Shown one piece after another: positions 8,078 to 9,809 of a stretch of 9,809 bases of DNA. The notes beneath the pieces were generated by a model, which was not told the origin of the DNA, ran no database searches, and saw only the letters and a list, made by a program, of their open reading frames with translations. Source of the DNA: an uncultured Verrucomicrobiota bacterium (GTDB lineage: Bacteria > Verrucomicrobiota > Verrucomicrobiae > Opitutales > Opitutaceae); assembly GCA_946482165.1 (NCBI GenBank), contig CAMLQS010000185.1:1-9809 (forward strand). The letters run 5' to 3'. The first letter of the stretch is position 1. Every line of letters begins with the position of its first letter. The translations under genes and the position numbers were made by a program.

Positions 8078-8107
8078 GGGCGCGTCCGGTCATGTCCGAA
8101 CGCGCCC
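8078..8107 (-). promoter_or_regulatory. Strong intercistronic hairpin between mocA-like and small-subunit genes
   Basis: On the - strand, arm GGGCGCGTTCGG (8107-8096), loop ACATGA, arm CCGGACGCGCCC (8089-8078): a 12-bp stem with one G-T wobble. It begins 4 nt after the mocA-like stop and ends 18 nt before the small-subunit ATG. TTTT occurs in the leader (8067-8070) but about 7 nt after the stem, so it is not a textbook terminator. A role as a partial terminator, RNA-processing or stabilising element, or a control of the small-subunit leader is inference. Confidence 0.6.
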
Positions 8108-8111
8108 ACGA

Positions 8112-8738
8112 TCAAGACGACGCTCCGGTGCGCAGGTTGCGCAAGATTCGCTCGTAGTCTTCGCGCGTGTCCGTATCCCGGCCCGCCTCCGGCGCGGCGA
8201 TGCTGGCCACCGCCTCGGGATGAGCGCGCGCCACGCGGCGTGCGCCCTCGTCTCCGCGCAGGCTCGCCAGCTCGGGCCAAAACGCGCGGGAGAAAAACGC
8301 CGGCGGCCCCAGGACCCCTTCCCCGTGGTCGGAAAAAACGATGCCCCGGCCGCTTCGGGTGTGCTCGGCACCCAATGCCCGCAAAAGCGCCGGCTCGATC
8401 AATGCCTGATCGCAAAGGAGAACCAAAACACCCGCGCAGTTCGCCGCCGCCGGATCGTTCGCCAGCTCGCGGACGGCGCAGGCCAGCGAGGAGCCGATGC
8501 CGTCCTCCCAGGCGGGGTTGAAAATCGAGCGCGTGCCGGCGGCCCCCGGGGGACTTGCCGCTTCGATCTCCGCGCGGTGGGCGCCGAGCACCCGGTAGAT
8601 TGGGGCGCAGCCGGCGTCGCGCGCGACGCCGCAAACGTGGTCGATCAGCGGCCGGCCGCGCCAGGGAGCGAGGGCCTTGGGTCCGCCGCCCCAGCGACGC
8701 GCGGCGCCGGCGGCGAGAATGATCGCGGCGCAATCCAT
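8112..8738 (-). CDS. mocA: MocA-like molybdenum cofactor cytidylyltransferase (NTP transferase family)
   Basis: This 208-aa protein should transfer CMP from CTP to molybdenum-molybdopterin, making the dinucleotide cofactor used by this enzyme class. The nucleotide-binding signature LAAGAARRWGGGPK is at 8-21. LAAG, rather than the LAGG of GTP-using MobA, points to CTP. Further family marks are FNPAWEDGIGSSL (73-84 region), metal-binding CDQ (Asp110), GPPAFF (144-149) with GDEGAR (162-167), and DTDTREDY (188-195). The ATG at 8738 was chosen because GGGGTG stands about 6 nt upstream. An in-frame GTG at 8747, overlapping the preceding stop as GTGA, is an alternative adding three residues. Its frame stays open upstream through the preceding gene, which is an overlap artefact. 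It lies between the XdhC-type factor and the enzyme subunits it serves. MobA-like activity cannot be fully excluded. Confidence 0.88.
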   Translation of the reverse strand: MDCAAIILAAGAARRWGGGPKALAPWRGRPLIDHVCGVARDAGCAPIYRVLGAHRAEIEAASPPGAAGTRSIFNPAWEDGIGSSLACAVRELANDPAAANCAGVLVLLCDQALIEPALLRALGAEHTRSGRGIVFSDHGEGVLGPPAFFSRAFWPELASLRGDEGARRVARAHPEAVASIAAPEAGRDTDTREDYERILRNLRTGASS

Positions 8739-8743
8739 CGTAT

Positions 8744-9748
8744 TCACCCCGCTGACGACGCGCCTACCGTGGAAGGCCGGGCGTGCAACGACCCCAGGCG
8801 CTCCCGAAGCGGCGCCCCGCCCGCGCCGGCCCAGGCCGCCTGAATCTCCGCCACGATGGCCAAAGCGATCGTGCGCGGCTCCTCCGCGCCGAGATCGAGT
8901 CCGACCGGGGCGCGCAGGCGCTCCGCCACGCTTGCGTCTTCGAGCAGGCCTTGCTCGCCGAGTTCGCCGAGCAAGGTCTCCCGACGACGCCGCGAGCCCA
9001 GCAAGCCGACATAAGGATAAGCGCCGGCCAGCGCGGCGCGGAGATACGCGAGATCGCGCCCCAGGTGATGCGTCATGATCACGCAGGCGGTGCGCTCGTC
9101 GGCCGGCAGCGCGAGAGCCAGCTTTTCCGGCTCGACGACCTCGACGTGGCCGGACGCGGAACCGATCAAATCGCGTTGCGTCTCGGCCGAGTGCACCACG
9201 CGGCGGGTGTCCCAGCCGAGCCAGCCCGCGAGTTCGCAAAGCGGATCGGCATCGCTCGTCCCGCTGACCACGATCAACCGCGGCAGGAGGGCAAGTTCCT
9301 CGCACCACTCGGCGCCGAGAGCCTCGGGCGGACGCGCCCCGACCAGATGCGTGCCAAGGCGGTCTCCACTCACGTCCGCAAGATAACGCGTGACAAGCCA
9401 CGGCCGCTCGCGCGCGGCGATCGCGCGGGACACTTCCGGCAAGAGATTCTCCGCCAGCGGCTCGACGAAAATATCGAGCTGCCCGGGGCAACCAAAGTGG
9501 GGACGCGTGTCGAGATGCAGTCGCTCCCCCGCTCCCGTCCGCAACACCCGCAGGCCGACTTGGGCGATTCCTTCCTCCAGACAACCGCCGCTCAGGCACC
9601 CAACGTGCCGGCCCTCGGAATCGATCAACAAACGAGCTCCCGGGAGCCGGTAGCTGGATCCCTGACGCGCCACCAAGGTCGCCAGCGCAAAAGGACGCCG
9701 CGCGCCCGAAGCAGCGAAATCCAGGAGCCGTTTCCACTCGGTCGTCAC
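8744..9748 (-). CDS. xdhC: XdhC/CoxI-family molybdenum cofactor maturation factor
   Basis: This 334-aa cytosolic factor is expected to bind the molybdenum cofactor, protect or present it for sulfuration, and insert it into the large subunit; it is not part of the final enzyme. The N-terminal XdhC_CoxI domain has GSSYRLPGA (30-38) and GCLSGGCLE (50-58) with conserved Cys51 and Cys56, then FGCPG (85-89). The C-terminal Rossmann-like domain has MTHH (225-228), DLAYLRAAL and YVGLLGSRRR (246-255). Its glycine-rich loop is atypical: VSGTSDADPL (161-170) where family members usually have GAG followed by an acidic or His residue. The chosen start is GTG; GGAG lies only 3 nt before it, and the frame remains open to the window edge, so an upstream start outside the window cannot be excluded. 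It is the first visible gene of the four-gene operon. Confidence 0.88.
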   Translation of the reverse strand: MTTEWKRLLDFAASGARRPFALATLVARQGSSYRLPGARLLIDSEGRHVGCLSGGCLEEGIAQVGLRVLRTGAGERLHLDTRPHFGCPGQLDIFVEPLAENLLPEVSRAIAARERPWLVTRYLADVSGDRLGTHLVGARPPEALGAEWCEELALLPRLIVVSGTSDADPLCELAGWLGWDTRRVVHSAETQRDLIGSASGHVEVVEPEKLALALPADERTACVIMTHHLGRDLAYLRAALAGAYPYVGLLGSRRRRETLLGELGEQGLLEDASVAERLRAPVGLDLGAEEPRTIALAIVAEIQAAWAGAGGAPLRERLGSLHARPSTVGASSAG

Positions 9749-9750
9749 GC

Positions 9751-9774
9751 GCTCCGGAGTGTTCCCGCCGGAGC
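9751..9774 (-). promoter_or_regulatory. Inverted repeat overlapping the ribosome-binding region of the xdhC-like gene
   Basis: GCTCCGG and CCGGAGC form a 7-bp perfect inverted repeat with a 10-nt spacer, ending 2 nt before the GTG at 9748. The GGAG that could serve as ribosome-binding site is inside the start-proximal arm. The rest of 9749-9809 shows no promoter that I can recognise. It may be chance in GC-rich DNA. Confidence 0.3.
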
Positions 9775-9809
9775 CGCTCGTCGCGTAGGCAGGTTGGCCG
9801 GAACGGCGC

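Noticed and set aside
8739..9737. Long - strand frame extending the mocA-like gene upstream to 9737
   Set aside because: The extension lies wholly over the XdhC-family gene in another frame and is Arg/Ala-rich without motifs; the nucleotidyltransferase fold begins at the ATG at 8738.

Overview
The window is GC-rich bacterial DNA, and the + strand proteins combine calcium-binding (thrombospondin type-3-like) repeats, FnIII and HAF-like repeats. These traits, with a Tat-exported molybdenum hydroxylase of the isoquinoline 1-oxidoreductase type, suggest Verrucomicrobiota, perhaps Opitutaceae. This is an inference from gene style; no rRNA or other marker is present.

Layout. (1) Positions 3-4953, + strand: a compact operon of three genes for exported or membrane-anchored proteins. 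They are the 3' end of a TSP3/FnIII protein, a 1081-aa secreted protein ending in an alpha/beta-hydrolase with a GHSHG nucleophile elbow, and a 359-aa protein with one N-terminal membrane anchor, a Pro/Thr-rich linker and a carboxypeptidase-regulatory-like domain. Junctions are a 2-nt gap and an ATGA overlap. GC content falls along this operon, from about 70% at the start of gene 2 to about 43% inside gene 3 (60-nt spot counts). (2) Positions 4954-5336: a 383-bp convergent intergenic stretch with no convincing gene, a perfect 24-bp tandem duplication and several short hairpins. (3) Positions 5337-9748, - strand: a four-gene molybdenum-hydroxylase operon transcribed in the order XdhC-family factor, MocA-like cytidylyltransferase, [2Fe-2S] small subunit, molybdopterin-binding large subunit. 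(4) Positions 9749-9809: the 5' flank of the xdhC-like gene.

How the genes work together. In the - strand operon the first two genes mature the cofactor (MocA makes molybdopterin cytosine dinucleotide; XdhC-type factors bind and hand over sulfurated cofactor), and the last two encode the enzyme. A strong 12-bp hairpin lies between the maturation pair and the structural pair. The substrate and electron acceptor cannot be read from the window. The + strand operon looks like an extracellular hydrolase with a membrane-anchored partner. Its function is unknown, and it is the part most likely to be under-described.
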